Shown here in pieces: positions 30,225 to 38,647 of a DNA stretch of 38,647 nt. Source of the stretch: Candidatus Iainarchaeum sp. (lineage in GTDB: Archaea > Micrarchaeota > Micrarchaeia > Anstonellales > Bilamarchaeaceae); assembly GCA_028714535.1 (NCBI GenBank), contig JAQTME010000010.1, positions 1 through 38,647 on the forward strand, in the 5' to 3' direction. The notes below the pieces were generated by a model. That model searched no databases and was not told the DNA's origin. It was given only the letters and a program-made list of their open reading frames with translations. Both the position numbers and the translations under genes were made by a program. Positions within the stretch are counted from its first letter, which is position 1, and each line of letters opens with the position of its first letter.

Positions 30225-31274
30225 ATGCTCCCCCGCGTTCTTATCGTCCTCCTCCTGTTGCCAGCGCTCGCGTTCGCAGGCAATGACACGACCCAGGGGG
30301 GCAACATAACCACGGTCAACCTGGCAATACCCCAGAACTCCTCATGGCACGGCGTCGTCGGCACCCTGTCGCCTGCCCCGGCCGTGCCGTTCAGCATCAA
30401 CGCCACGCCGGGCAACATGACCAACACCGTGATAACCTCCGGCTCCGGCTCGGCCCCATACGGCGTGAACGGCTCCATATGGCTGCTGTTCTCCAACTCA
30501 TCCACCCAGATTACGTCGCTGTCGCCCGGCAGCCTCGCATCGCTCGACCAGTTCATAGGCGCAATCGGGCAGAACGCATCGTCCACATTCACGGCCAACA
30601 CCACGTTCATCATCGGCAACTTCACGATCGCAAACGTGCCGACGGCATACACCCTCGCGCCCGTCCCCACCACGTTCCGCATGGGCTACCTGCGGGACCA
30701 GAACGGCAACATCGTCATAGCAGTGCAGGCGGTGAACCGGAGCTCCGGGTTCAACGGCTCCCTGTTCGACTTCCAGCTCATGCTCCCCACGCAGAACGGC
30801 ACGGCGGTGGAATACTACCTGACGGTCATAGTGAAGGGGAACCTCCCGCCGAACCCCCCGCCCCCTCCGCCGCCGCCAGGGCCGAGCCAGGGGGGAGGCG
30901 GCTCGCACACGCCCTATTACAACGAGACGAGGAACGCCACGCCGGTTAACATAACCAACATCACCAACGTCACGTGCATAGCCGAGATATGGTGCGGCGA
31001 GTGGGGTGCATGCGTGGACGGGTTCCGCTACCAGTCATGCACGGACCTGGCCAACTGCAGCGGCATCGAGATATTCCGCTCAGAGCGCTGCGGGGTCCCG
31101 CCAGGCGGCATAGAGCCCGAAGTGCCGCCCGGAAAGCTGATACCAATCGTGCTGGAACGCGAGTTCCCGTGCCTCATTTACCTCCTCCTGCTTATTCTGT
31201 TGCTGCTTATGCTGTTTTATCTGTGGAGAAGGGGCAAAAAAGAGCGGGAAAAACAGGCTGCTTCTACGAGATAA
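30225..31274 (+). CDS. Membrane-anchored surface protein with proline linker and Cys-rich domain
   Basis: This 349-aa protein has a signal peptide (MLPRVLIVLLLLPALAFA), then the TQGGNIT module shared with the 27692 protein, and an Asn/Thr-rich beta domain. A polyproline-glycine linker (PNPPPPPPPPGPSQGGGG) follows at about residues 208-225. Next is a small Cys-rich domain with WCGEWGACVDGFRYQSC and two or three more Cys, resembling thrombospondin-type W-x-x-W-x-x-C modules, then a C-terminal membrane helix with a basic tail. It forms an operon with the upstream gene. The layout is that of a stalked adhesin. Confidence 0.75.
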   Translation: MLPRVLIVLLLLPALAFAGNDTTQGGNITTVNLAIPQNSSWHGVVGTLSPAPAVPFSINATPGNMTNTVITSGSGSAPYGVNGSIWLLFSNSSTQITSLSPGSLASLDQFIGAIGQNASSTFTANTTFIIGNFTIANVPTAYTLAPVPTTFRMGYLRDQNGNIVIAVQAVNRSSGFNGSLFDFQLMLPTQNGTAVEYYLTVIVKGNLPPNPPPPPPPPGPSQGGGGSHTPYYNETRNATPVNITNITNVTCIAEIWCGEWGACVDGFRYQSCTDLANCSGIEIFRSERCGVPPGGIEPEVPPGKLIPIVLEREFPCLIYLLLLILLLLMLFYLWRRGKKEREKQAASTR

Positions 31275-31286
31275 CCCTAAGCCGGG

Positions 31287-31295
31287 CTTTATAAG
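31287..31295 (+). promoter_or_regulatory. TATA box of the giant surface protease gene
   Basis: CTTTATAAG, about 69 bases before the chosen ATG at 31360. An in-frame ATG at 31327 is nearer, but GGGGAG six bases before 31360 favours the latter. Confidence 0.5.
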
Positions 31296-31359
31296 TTTTT
31301 CTGAGATATGTTTCCGGTAGTGTGCAATGGGTCCATATCGTGACCAAAGGGGAGTGTTT

Positions 31360-34300
31360 ATGCTAGAGCGCAACCACAAAACCTATGCGTTCTTCCTTAT
31401 CATCCCGCTGCTCGTCTCAGTCACCACACTTATCGCTAATCTCCCAATCGAGAACCGCACGGTGAACGTGAGCTACGTCGAAGGGCTCAGCAGCGACTTC
31501 TCCAACATGCTGCTCGAGGTCATGACCTCCAACGGCTCATACGCCGCACCGTACGAGATCCTGGACAAGCAGGACGGCAGGTGGGCCGCCGTGCGCCTGC
31601 CGCTGCCCGAGGGCAACTACTCGCTGAACGTCCTCGCCTCCGCAGGCAACGCGAGCGTCATCCCGTCGGCATACGGCCCGGAGTTCCTGGAGATAACGTA
31701 TTTCGGCGGCCTGGAGCCGGACTTCTCCAACCTCGCCATCCAGTTCGTGGACAGCAACGGCGACACGTCGGACATCCCATATTCCATCATCGCCCTCGAG
31801 AAGGGCAAGTGGGCCACGATATCCCTGTCGCGGCCGCCCATGGCCGGGGAATCCGTCTCGGTGCTGATACAGCAGCCCGTCGAGATGGAGCCCCAGCCCG
31901 ACTCCCGGCAGCCTGCCGGCGAAGGCAGCCCGTGGGTGTGCCCGGCGCAGCCGGCAGCCAACGATTCGTTCGACAGCATCGCAATCCGCCGCACGGCCCA
32001 CGGCCCGGTCTCAGCGACATTCGACGGCTGCGGCGCTGAGATAGACGGCGAGGCATACGACCTGCTGGCCTCGAACGCCACCGTGAGGGTCATCGCCGAG
32101 GGCGGCGGCAGCTTCAACCCGCAGGGCGAAGGCGTCATCGCCAAGCATGCGCTGCGCAGCCGCGGCATGCACGTGCTCGAGATACGCCGCGACTCGCTCG
32201 CGGCGCTCATCGAGGCCGGCGGCACGAAAATCCACCTGGACAGGCCCATGGACATCTCGCTCACGGAAAGCATCCCGCTCATAAGGGCCGACCAGGCCAG
32301 GGCCGCATTCGGCCTCACCGGCGCGGGCATGTCGGTGTGCCTGCTCGACACGGGGGTGAATGCAGCCGCGCCGCAGTTCGACGGGATGGCGGCCAGCGGC
32401 CACGACTTCGTGAACGACGACAACGACAGCATGGACGACAACGGCCACGGCACCCTCATGGCATCCACGATACATGCCATCGCGCCCGAAGCGAAGATAA
32501 TCGCGGTCAAGGTGCTCGACTCGTCAGGACACGGCTATTCGTCCGACATAATCGCGGGCATCGACTACTGCAGGCAGCTCGCCGCCAACGATTCCGGGCT
32601 GCGCATAATCTCGATGAGCTTCGGCGGCGGCAGCTTCACCGGCTGGTGCGACGGGGACCCGCTCTCAATCGCTGTTGAGGACGCATACGAAGACGGCATC
32701 CTCCCCATCGCCTCGTCAGGCAACGGCGGAAGCGGCGGCATAACCGCGCCGGCGTGCGCCATGAACGCCACAGCGGTCGCATCCACGTCAAAAACCGACA
32801 CGCTCTCCCCGTTCTCCAACATCAACCCTATGGTCGACCTGCTCGCCCCTGGCGAAGGCATAACCGCCGAAGGGCTTTTCGGCCCGCAGACGATGTCGGG
32901 CACATCTGTGAGCGCAGCGCACGCCGCAGGCGCAGCAGCGCTCCTGTGGCAGACCGCCCCTGACAGCGCGCCAGCGGAGATAGGGCAGCGCTTCGCCACA
33001 ACCGGCATCCCGGTCTGGGCCGGCAGCGCGTACTACCCGCGCATAGACGTGCTCAACGCGATAACGAACAACCTGACATCCATCCCGGAGAAGCCGCCTG
33101 TGAACGGGAGCAACGGCACGGCCGGCGAATTCACCGCGGCCCTTGCCGTGACCAGCATCAATCTCAACGCCACCTCGCCCAACAACAAGACGACCGACGA
33201 CCTGACCTGCAACTACGCCGTGGATGCAGGCACCGCCACAGCCGCGGTGGCATGGTACAGGAACGGCGCGCCGCTGGGGCTCCTTTACATGCCGTTCGAG
33301 GGGAACTCGTCCAACGCGCTGCTCGACTATTCAGGAAACGGCGCCGACGGGGCGAATTCAGGCGCGGTGTGGAACGCCACCGGCGGCCCGGACGGAAACG
33401 GCTCATTCGAGTTCGATGGCACAGCGTCATACATCAACGCGCAGACTTTCTACAACTCGACATTGAGCCAGCTTACGGTGATGCTGTGGATACGGCCCAA
33501 GGCGCAGAGCGACTGGAGGGACATAATATCCAAGGAGACCGGCGACTACGCGACCGCGGGCTTCGGGCTCAGGCGCTCGGCTGCGGACCAGTTCGCCTTC
33601 ACGCTGTACAACGGGGGAAAAAGGGAGCTCCTGGCGCCGAGCGCATTCGATGATGCCGGCAGCACGTGGTACCACGTGGCAGGCACGTACGACGGCACGA
33701 CGATGAGGCTCTATGTCAACGGCGCAGAGGTGAGCACCCTGGCCACTTCCGGCAACATCGTCAATTCGATTTACAGCCTGCAGATAGGAAGAAGGACGAG
33801 CGCTTCGGACAGGTGGATTTACGCCACGCTGGATGACGTGAGGGTATACAACTATTCCCTCTCAGCCGACCAGGTCCTGGCGATATACCAGGGCAGGCCG
33901 GATTGGATATCCCAAAGCGAAACCGAAACAGGGGACGTCTGGCAGTGCAGGGTCACGCCGTTCTCCTCAACCGCGGCAAACTCCACAGTGAGCTCGAACA
34001 ACCTCACAATCATCGTCCCGCCGCTGGGATGGGACCGTGCAAGCCTCGGCATCGGCACGGTTTTCCAGGGTTCATCAGCCGCAAGCAACGCGACCGTCAC
34101 CGCCTCAGGCAACCACGTCGGAGTGACCGTCGCGGCCATATCAGGCAACGGCACGGGCTTCATCACCGCCAGTCCCACGTCACTCGGCAACATGAACGAC
34201 ACCGACACGGGCCCGGTCCAGTTCAGCTGCGCCCCGTCCCAGGGCCAGGCAACCGGCCACTACGAGGCAGTCTTCAGGGCCAACTCGTCCAGCTTCACCT

Positions 34301-37300
34301 CCGGGGACGACATCACGGTGACGTGCACGGTCGCAGCCCCGACCACCTTCTCGGTCCAGAAATACTACCTTCCCATGGCAGCCGGAACGACTTCAGCGTA
34401 CGCGCCGTTCACGGGCGGCCAGACCAATGTCAATTCCGTGCCCTTCGCCACCATCTCGCTCAACGAGACCACCACGACCGATTACTGGCGCCAGTACGTG
34501 CCAGACATATACTTCAACTCGAGCGGCGTCATCGTGGAAAGGAACAATGCCGCGTCGTCAACCATGAACGTCATCGTCACAGTGGTCCAGTTCGCCTCGG
34601 ACTCCGTCAGGGTGCAGGACGGCACATTCAGCCTGGGCACAGGCTCGACCACCGCCTCCATCGGGAGCAGCGTCAACCTGTCCCGTTCAGCCCTCATATT
34701 CTATTACGAATCTACTGACGCCACGGACAACTACCAGGACAACTCAATCCGGGGCCGTATCAGCGGCGTGAACGAGCTGAACTTCAGCCTGGACCCGAGC
34801 TCCACCACCGGAACGAAGTCAGGGCACTGGTACGTCTTCGAATCCCTTGACGGCGCATTCACAGTCCAGAGCACGGCGCTCAATTTCGCTTCGGCTGGCA
34901 CCACCGCGACAGGGGCGATAAGCGCAGTCCAGATGAACAAGACCTTCCTGATAGCGTCCTATTCGACAAGCGAGACTTCAGACGACCCAAGGGACGGCTC
35001 GCTTACGGTCAACCTGACATCCACCACCGTGGTCACGGGCACGCGGCTGGGGACGCCCGCGGCGGTCCTGAACGCCACGGTATACGCGATCACCTTCGCA
35101 GGTAACGAACTAGTCCAGAGGGGCTATTTCAACTACGGGACCGCAACCACCCAGAGCGGCACCATCGCCGCAGTCAATACGAGCCTGTCGATGGCATGGA
35201 ACCCGGTGCTCACCGGGCGCATGGCGAGCGATTCCACCGCAAGCTACGGCCTGGTGTCCGCATTCCACCGCCTCAACCTGACGAGCTCCACGGCCCTCAC
35301 TGGCACGAAGGACAGGAACATCGGCAATACCGCCGGCGCCTGGGAAGTCGTATCCTGGGTTGCGCCATCGTCCGTCTCCAGCCTGGCGTGGAACCAGTCC
35401 ACGCTCAGCATCGGCAGCGTCGTGCAGGGGGCGTCCTTTGCCCTGAATGCGACGCTCACCTCGACAGGCAACAACGCCAACGTGACGGTAAGGGCGGTCT
35501 CAGGCAACGGCACTGCCTTCATCAACGCCAGCCCCACGTCGTTGGGCGACATGAGCAGCGGCAACAGCACCGGGGTCAGGTTCAACTGCTCCCCCTCCGC
35601 AAGCCAGGCAGCGGGCTACTACGCGGCGGTCTTCAAGGCCAATTCGTCCACCAACGGAACCGGTAACAACATCACGGTGAGCTGCACCGTGGCCGCGTTC
35701 GCGCTCAACCTCGCCTGGAACCAGAGCGCCATCGCGCTTGGTAGCGTAGTCCAGGCGATGTCCAACGCCAGCAACGCGACCGCCACCGCGACAGGCAACC
35801 ACACGGCCGTCAAGGTCACCGCGGTGGCAGGCAACGGCACGGGAGTCATCACCGCCAGCCCCACGTCGTTGGGCGACATGAGCAGCGGCAACAGCACGGG
35901 CGTCAAGTTCAACTGCTCGCCGAGCATATCCAACGCCTCGGGCTACTACGAGGCCACGTTCAAGGTCAATTCGTCCAACTACAGCTCAGGCAGCAACATC
36001 ACCGCGGGCTGCACCGTCCTGGCGCTCAACCTCGCCTGGAACCAGTCAACCCTCGGCATCGGCAGCGTCTCCCAGAACACTTCAAGCACGAAGAACGCCA
36101 CAGCCACTGCGACCGGCAACCACGCGAACGTTGCCGTGGCAGCCGTCGCAGGCAACGGGACCGCGTTCATCAGCGTCACGCCGGCATCAATCGGGAGCAT
36201 GGCCAACGGCCAGGTGCAGCAGGCCATGTTCAACTGCTCGCCGAACGCGTCACAGGCGCTCGGCTACTACGTGGCCGTATTCAAGCTCAATTCCTCCAAC
36301 CTCACTTCTGGCAGCAACATCACCGTAAGCTGCACGGTCGCGCCACCGGTCATGCACAATTTCACCATCATCGTGGCGTATGACCACAACGACACCTGGT
36401 TCGGCGACGTTATAGTGAACGCCACAGTGACCAACGAGGATTCCCAGGCCGTGACGGGCGCGTCAGTCAACCTGACAGTCACCCCGCCGACAGGAAGGGG
36501 CGTCTATCCGCGGACAGTGGCGATGCTGGACGACGGCGCCTGGCCCGACGCGGCCGCAGGCGACGGCATCTATGCCACCCTGTTCGACGTGTCGCTGTCC
36601 GGCGCGGCCTACACCAACGGCACCATGGGCCTGAACGTCTCGGCGGTGAAGAGCGGCTACAACGACGGCTACAACGACACCCGCTCGTTCTTCACATTCG
36701 TCGTGAGGCGCTGGTACGGCTCAGCCACGCAGGACGTATATGCCGATTACCGGCTGACAGACAACGGGAACGGCACATGGACGCACAATGTCACGGACGT
36801 GCGCATCTACAGCGCCAACACCGCAGCCAACAACGTCACGGTGAAAATCCCGATAATCAACCAGCCGAACATCTACGGCCTGCAGGCCAGGGGGGTCAAC
36901 GCCTACAAGGTCCTGGGCAACAACACCATAGTGCTCTACCTGAACGTCACCTCAGGCGGCACCACCATGGTGAACTATTCGTTCCTCGCGGCCAGCGACC
37001 TCGTGCTCACCCTGAACGACAAGTACCAGACATCCACAATCGGCGAGAGGATAGGCAAGAACGGCTTCGTGGTGTGGAACAGCCACATACAGAAGGAGTC
37101 GTTCGGCATCGGCTTCGCCGCAGAGGGCTCCGACGCCACCAACGGCCAGCACTCGGTCGGCGAGGACGTGGGCATGAAGGTCGTGGACGGCGAGAGCGCG
37201 GACAACCAGAGCTACACCGTGGACTGCATGGAGCGCACCGGCATAGTGGAGAACTCCACAGGCACCATGGCATACGCAACCTGCGCGAGCTGCGGCAGCT

Positions 37301-38647
37301 ACTACGAATGGAACATCCACTGGAAGAGCCCGGACGACGCTTCCTCGTCCCACCTGGGCGGCGAGATAGTATCCGCCACGCCAGACAACGTCACGGTCAG
37401 GATGACCGACCACGGCTCCACGAACGAGTGGGGCTCCACCAGCCGCTACAACGTGACCAAGTCGCTGACATTCTACGCCGGCAAGAACTACGAGAAGCTG
37501 AACTTCACGATAATGAACATCGGCACAGTGCCGCTCAACACCACGCTGGTCTGGGGCAGGGAGCCGTGGGTCTATGCCGGCGGCTCAACGGACCAGAACG
37601 ACCGCGGGGCAATACCAACTGGCTGGCCGCAGGTCAACGAGGAGGATTACACCTGGCAGGAGCTGACGAGCAACTGGTTCGGCTTCTACGACGATGCCAC
37701 CAACTACGGGACGGCCGTCATATTCCCGGCGAACACCAGCGCCGGCGCACCGACCGTGTGCGCACATCTGGATTCCCTCCGCACCCCTTTAGGCACCAGC
37801 GCAGGGCAGAACCTCTGGCCATGGACGATAACCCATGCGGCAGATCCCAATGCCATGCTGGACGACATGTTCTGCAACTGGCAGTTCGGCGCGCTCGCGG
37901 CAGGCGCCAACGCATCCGCGGTATTCTACCACTGGGGCGGCTACAGCGGCACAGGCAACGGCCTGATGGACGAGATGGCCACGGCCGCGGACGAGATAGA
38001 CGCGGCCACGCAGGGCCAGTATCTCTCCTGGAACCAGACCGCGCTTGCGCTCGGCAACGTCTCCCAGGGGGCGTCCTTTGCCCTGAACGCGACCGCAACG
38101 TCCCACGGCAGCAACGCCAACGTTGCAGTCGCCGCGGTGGCAGGCAACGGGACCGCGTTCATCAGCGCCACGCCCGCCAGCATCGGCAGCCTCTCCCCCA
38201 GGCAGTCGCAGCAGGTCAGTTTCAACTGCTCGCCGTCGGCAGGCCAGGCAGCTGGCTACTACGCGGCGGTCTTCAACATAAACTCCTCCGGCTACGCCGC
38301 AGGCGCCAACATAACCGTCAGCTGCAACGTCACCGCAGTGGCCGCTGTCAACTGCCCCACGATAGCCTCCGGCGGCACCTATGTGCAGCAATTCAACTAC
38401 ATCGGCGCGCCCAACAGCGCCTCTCCATTCACGCTCAACAACTTCACGTGCGTGAAGATAGCCGCGTCCAACGTCGTCTTCGACTGCAACGGCTTCAACA
38501 TGACCGACAACGGCACCTCGAGCACGGGCACGAGCTACGGCATCCTGGTCAACGGCTCCCTCACCAACGTGACGGTGAGGAACTGCCAGGTATCCAACTA
38601 TTCATACGGCGTGTTCATCAACGCCTCCAACAACAGCAACTTCATCA
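31360..38647 (+). CDS. Giant surface subtilase with LamG, Ig-like repeats and beta-helix (runs off the window)
   Basis: The frame is open without a stop from 31360 to the window end, at least 2429 residues. In order: an N-terminal hydrophobic signal or anchor (AFFLIIPLLVSVTTLIA); a beta-rich pro-region; a subtilisin domain with Asp330 (LLDTGV), His363 (NGHGT), oxyanion Asn455 (SSGNG) and Ser516 (GTSVSAAHAAG); a LamG/concanavalin-like domain (about 644-845, ending LDDVRVYNYSLS); Ig-like repeats of about 105 residues (889-992, then three in tandem at 1342-1661, then 2222-2326); a choice-of-anchor-like domain (MLDDGAWPDAAAGDGIY); a unique region of about 480 residues; and the start of a right-handed beta-helix (VFDCNGFNM, then NVTVRNCQVSNYSYGVFI). 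It is rich in N-x-S/T sites. It is predicted to be an exported protease and adhesin. A start at 31327 is possible. Confidence 0.9.
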   Translation, partial: MLERNHKTYAFFLIIPLLVSVTTLIANLPIENRTVNVSYVEGLSSDFSNMLLEVMTSNGSYAAPYEILDKQDGRWAAVRLPLPEGNYSLNVLASAGNASVIPSAYGPEFLEITYFGGLEPDFSNLAIQFVDSNGDTSDIPYSIIALEKGKWATISLSRPPMAGESVSVLIQQPVEMEPQPDSRQPAGEGSPWVCPAQPAANDSFDSIAIRRTAHGPVSATFDGCGAEIDGEAYDLLASNATVRVIAEGGGSFNPQGEGVIAKHALRSRGMHVLEIRRDSLAALIEAGGTKIHLDRPMDISLTESIPLIRADQARAAFGLTGAGMSVCLLDTGVNAAAPQFDGMAASGHDFVNDDNDSMDDNGHGTLMASTIHAIAPEAKIIAVKVLDSSGHGYSSDIIAGIDYCRQLAANDSGLRIISMSFGGGSFTGWCDGDPLSIAVEDAYEDGILPIASSGNGGSGGITAPACAMNATAVASTSKTDTLSPFSNINPMVDLLAPGEGITAEGLFGPQTMSGTSVSAAHAAGAAALLWQTAPDSAPAEIGQRFATTGIPVWAGSAYYPRIDVLNAITNNLTSIPEKPPVNGSNGTAGEFTAALAVTSINLNATSPNNKTTDDLTCNYAVDAGTATAAVAWYRNGAPLGLLYMPFEGNSSNALLDYSGNGADGANSGAVWNATGGPDGNGSFEFDGTASYINAQTFYNSTLSQLTVMLWIRPKAQSDWRDIISKETGDYATAGFGLRRSAADQFAFTLYNGGKRELLAPSAFDDAGSTWYHVAGTYDGTTMRLYVNGAEVSTLATSGNIVNSIYSLQIGRRTSASDRWIYATLDDVRVYNYSLSADQVLAIYQGRPDWISQSETETGDVWQCRVTPFSSTAANSTVSSNNLTIIVPPLGWDRASLGIGTVFQGSSAASNATVTASGNHVGVTVAAISGNGTGFITASPTSLGNMNDTDTGPVQFSCAPSQGQATGHYEAVFRANSSSFTSGDDITVTCTVAAPTTFSVQKYYLPMAAGTTSAYAPFTGGQTNVNSVPFATISLNETTTTDYWRQYVPDIYFNSSGVIVERNNAASSTMNVIVTVVQFASDSVRVQDGTFSLGTGSTTASIGSSVNLSRSALIFYYESTDATDNYQDNSIRGRISGVNELNFSLDPSSTTGTKSGHWYVFESLDGAFTVQSTALNFASAGTTATGAISAVQMNKTFLIASYSTSETSDDPRDGSLTVNLTSTTVVTGTRLGTPAAVLNATVYAITFAGNELVQRGYFNYGTATTQSGTIAAVNTSLSMAWNPVLTGRMASDSTASYGLVSAFHRLNLTSSTALTGTKDRNIGNTAGAWEVVSWVAPSSVSSLAWNQSTLSIGSVVQGASFALNATLTSTGNNANVTVRAVSGNGTAFINASPTSLGDMSSGNSTGVRFNCSPSASQAAGYYAAVFKANSSTNGTGNNITVSCTVAAFALNLAWNQSAIALGSVVQAMSNASNATATATGNHTAVKVTAVAGNGTGVITASPTSLGDMSSGNSTGVKFNCSPSISNASGYYEATFKVNSSNYSSGSNITAGCTVLALNLAWNQSTLGIGSVSQNTSSTKNATATATGNHANVAVAAVAGNGTAFISVTPASIGSMANGQVQQAMFNCSPNASQALGYYVAVFKLNSSNLTSGSNITVSCTVAPPVMHNFTIIVAYDHNDTWFGDVIVNATVTNEDSQAVTGASVNLTVTPPTGRGVYPRTVAMLDDGAWPDAAAGDGIYATLFDVSLSGAAYTNGTMGLNVSAVKSGYNDGYNDTRSFFTFVVRRWYGSATQDVYADYRLTDNGNGTWTHNVTDVRIYSANTAANNVTVKIPIINQPNIYGLQARGVNAYKVLGNNTIVLYLNVTSGGTTMVNYSFLAASDLVLTLNDKYQTSTIGERIGKNGFVVWNSHIQKESFGIGFAAEGSDATNGQHSVGEDVGMKVVDGESADNQSYTVDCMERTGIVENSTGTMAYATCASCGSYYEWNIHWKSPDDASSSHLGGEIVSATPDNVTVRMTDHGSTNEWGSTSRYNVTKSLTFYAGKNYEKLNFTIMNIGTVPLNTTLVWGREPWVYAGGSTDQNDRGAIPTGWPQVNEEDYTWQELTSNWFGFYDDATNYGTAVIFPANTSAGAPTVCAHLDSLRTPLGTSAGQNLWPWTITHAADPNAMLDDMFCNWQFGALAAGANASAVFYHWGGYSGTGNGLMDEMATAADEIDAATQGQYLSWNQTALALGNVSQGASFALNATATSHGSNANVAVAAVAGNGTAFISATPASIGSLSPRQSQQVSFNCSPSAGQAAGYYAAVFNINSSGYAAGANITVSCNVTAVAAVNCPTIASGGTYVQQFNYIGAPNSASPFTLNNFTCVKIAASNVVFDCNGFNMTDNGTSSTGTSYGILVNGSLTNVTVRNCQVSNYSYGVFINASNNSNFI
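34024..34335 (+). repeat. Ig-like repeat 1 of the giant surface protein
   Basis: First and most diverged copy of the ~105-residue module: SLGIGTVFQG, then ITASPTSLGNM, then a Cys pair (VQFSCAPS and ITVTCTV) that could form the domain disulfide. Confidence 0.75.
35383..36342 (+). repeat. Tandem array of Ig-like repeats 2-4
   Basis: Three head-to-tail copies begin at 35383, 35710 and 36031 (109 and 107 residues apart), each starting LAWNQS and ending with a Cys in ITVSCTV or ITAGCTV. The copies are also similar as DNA: 35536-35579 and 35866-35909 differ at only a few bases, pointing to recent duplication or gene conversion. Confidence 0.85.
38023..38337 (+). repeat. Ig-like repeat 5, separated from the array
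   Basis: It starts LSWNQTALALGNVSQGASFALNAT and ends NITVSCNVTA. Its QGASFALNAT stretch is nearly identical in DNA to that of repeat 2 (around 35427), although about 2.6 kb apart. Confidence 0.8.

Noticed and set aside
31617-32510. 297-codon minus-strand frame inside the giant surface gene
   Set aside because: The plus frame shows a full subtilase with its triad; the minus frame has no recognisable content.
34024-38337. CRISPR-like array
   Set aside because: The repeats are about 320 bases long, in frame and diverged, and encode Ig-like protein domains. No short direct repeats with regular spacers occur anywhere in the window, and no cas genes are present.

Overview
This window is a gene-dense, GC-rich stretch of an archaeal chromosome. 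The evidence is archaeal TATA boxes about 25 bases before many start codons (leaderless mRNAs), intron-containing tRNA genes with bulge-helix-bulge splice sites, archaeal ribosomal proteins P1/L12, P0/L10, L1, S10 and eL41, and the archaeal AMP phosphorylase / ribose-1,5-bisphosphate isomerase pair. Compact operons, many orphan small genes, very large Asn- and Thr-rich surface proteins and VirB2/TrbC-like pilin homologues suggest a DPANN-type lineage (Micrarchaeota/Diapherotrites-like), but the sequence does not settle the phylum.

Layout. 1-9300: a candidate small RNA, intron-containing tRNA-Asp, a PHP phosphoesterase, purH, two orphan genes, a minus-strand operon (P-loop kinase, APH-like kinase, CDF metal exporter), then plus-strand lpd, a secreted nuclease/phosphatase-fold lipoprotein, purU, and tRNA-Tyr with an intron. 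9300-13530: a YbaK-like deacylase, a VirB2/TrbC-like pilin, and the AMP phosphorylase and R15P isomerase operon, divergent from a small membrane protein. 13547-16815: a translation block on the minus strand (L12, L10, L1, eL41, a Mut7-C RNase and S10). 16997-23670: an orphan, then argF-like, carA, a zinc protein and carB (carbamoyl phosphate supply and use), and another orphan. 23665-27623: minus-strand KaiC-like ATPase, Roadblock and TldD, a second VirB2/TrbC-like pilin, and a stand-alone NFACT-R protein. 27692 to the end: a cell-surface locus with a small secreted protein, two membrane-anchored ectodomain proteins, and a giant subtilase/LamG/Ig-repeat/beta-helix protein that runs off the window.

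How the genes work together. purH and purU both use the 10-formyl-tetrahydrofolate pool. carA and carB make carbamoyl phosphate for the adjacent transcarbamylase. AMP phosphorylase and R15P isomerase convert AMP to ribulose-1,5-bisphosphate, which in known archaea feeds type III RuBisCO; no RuBisCO gene lies in the window. The surface locus and the two pilins point to an organism that invests in contacts with other cells.

Most worth following up: the two VirB2/TrbC-like pilins with a conserved cysteine pair, the giant surface protease with homogenised repeats, the KaiC-like/Roadblock/TldD cluster with a degenerate P-loop, the carbamoyltransferase with altered substrate motifs next to a zinc protein, and a set of orphan leaderless genes, some sharing promoter-proximal sequence.
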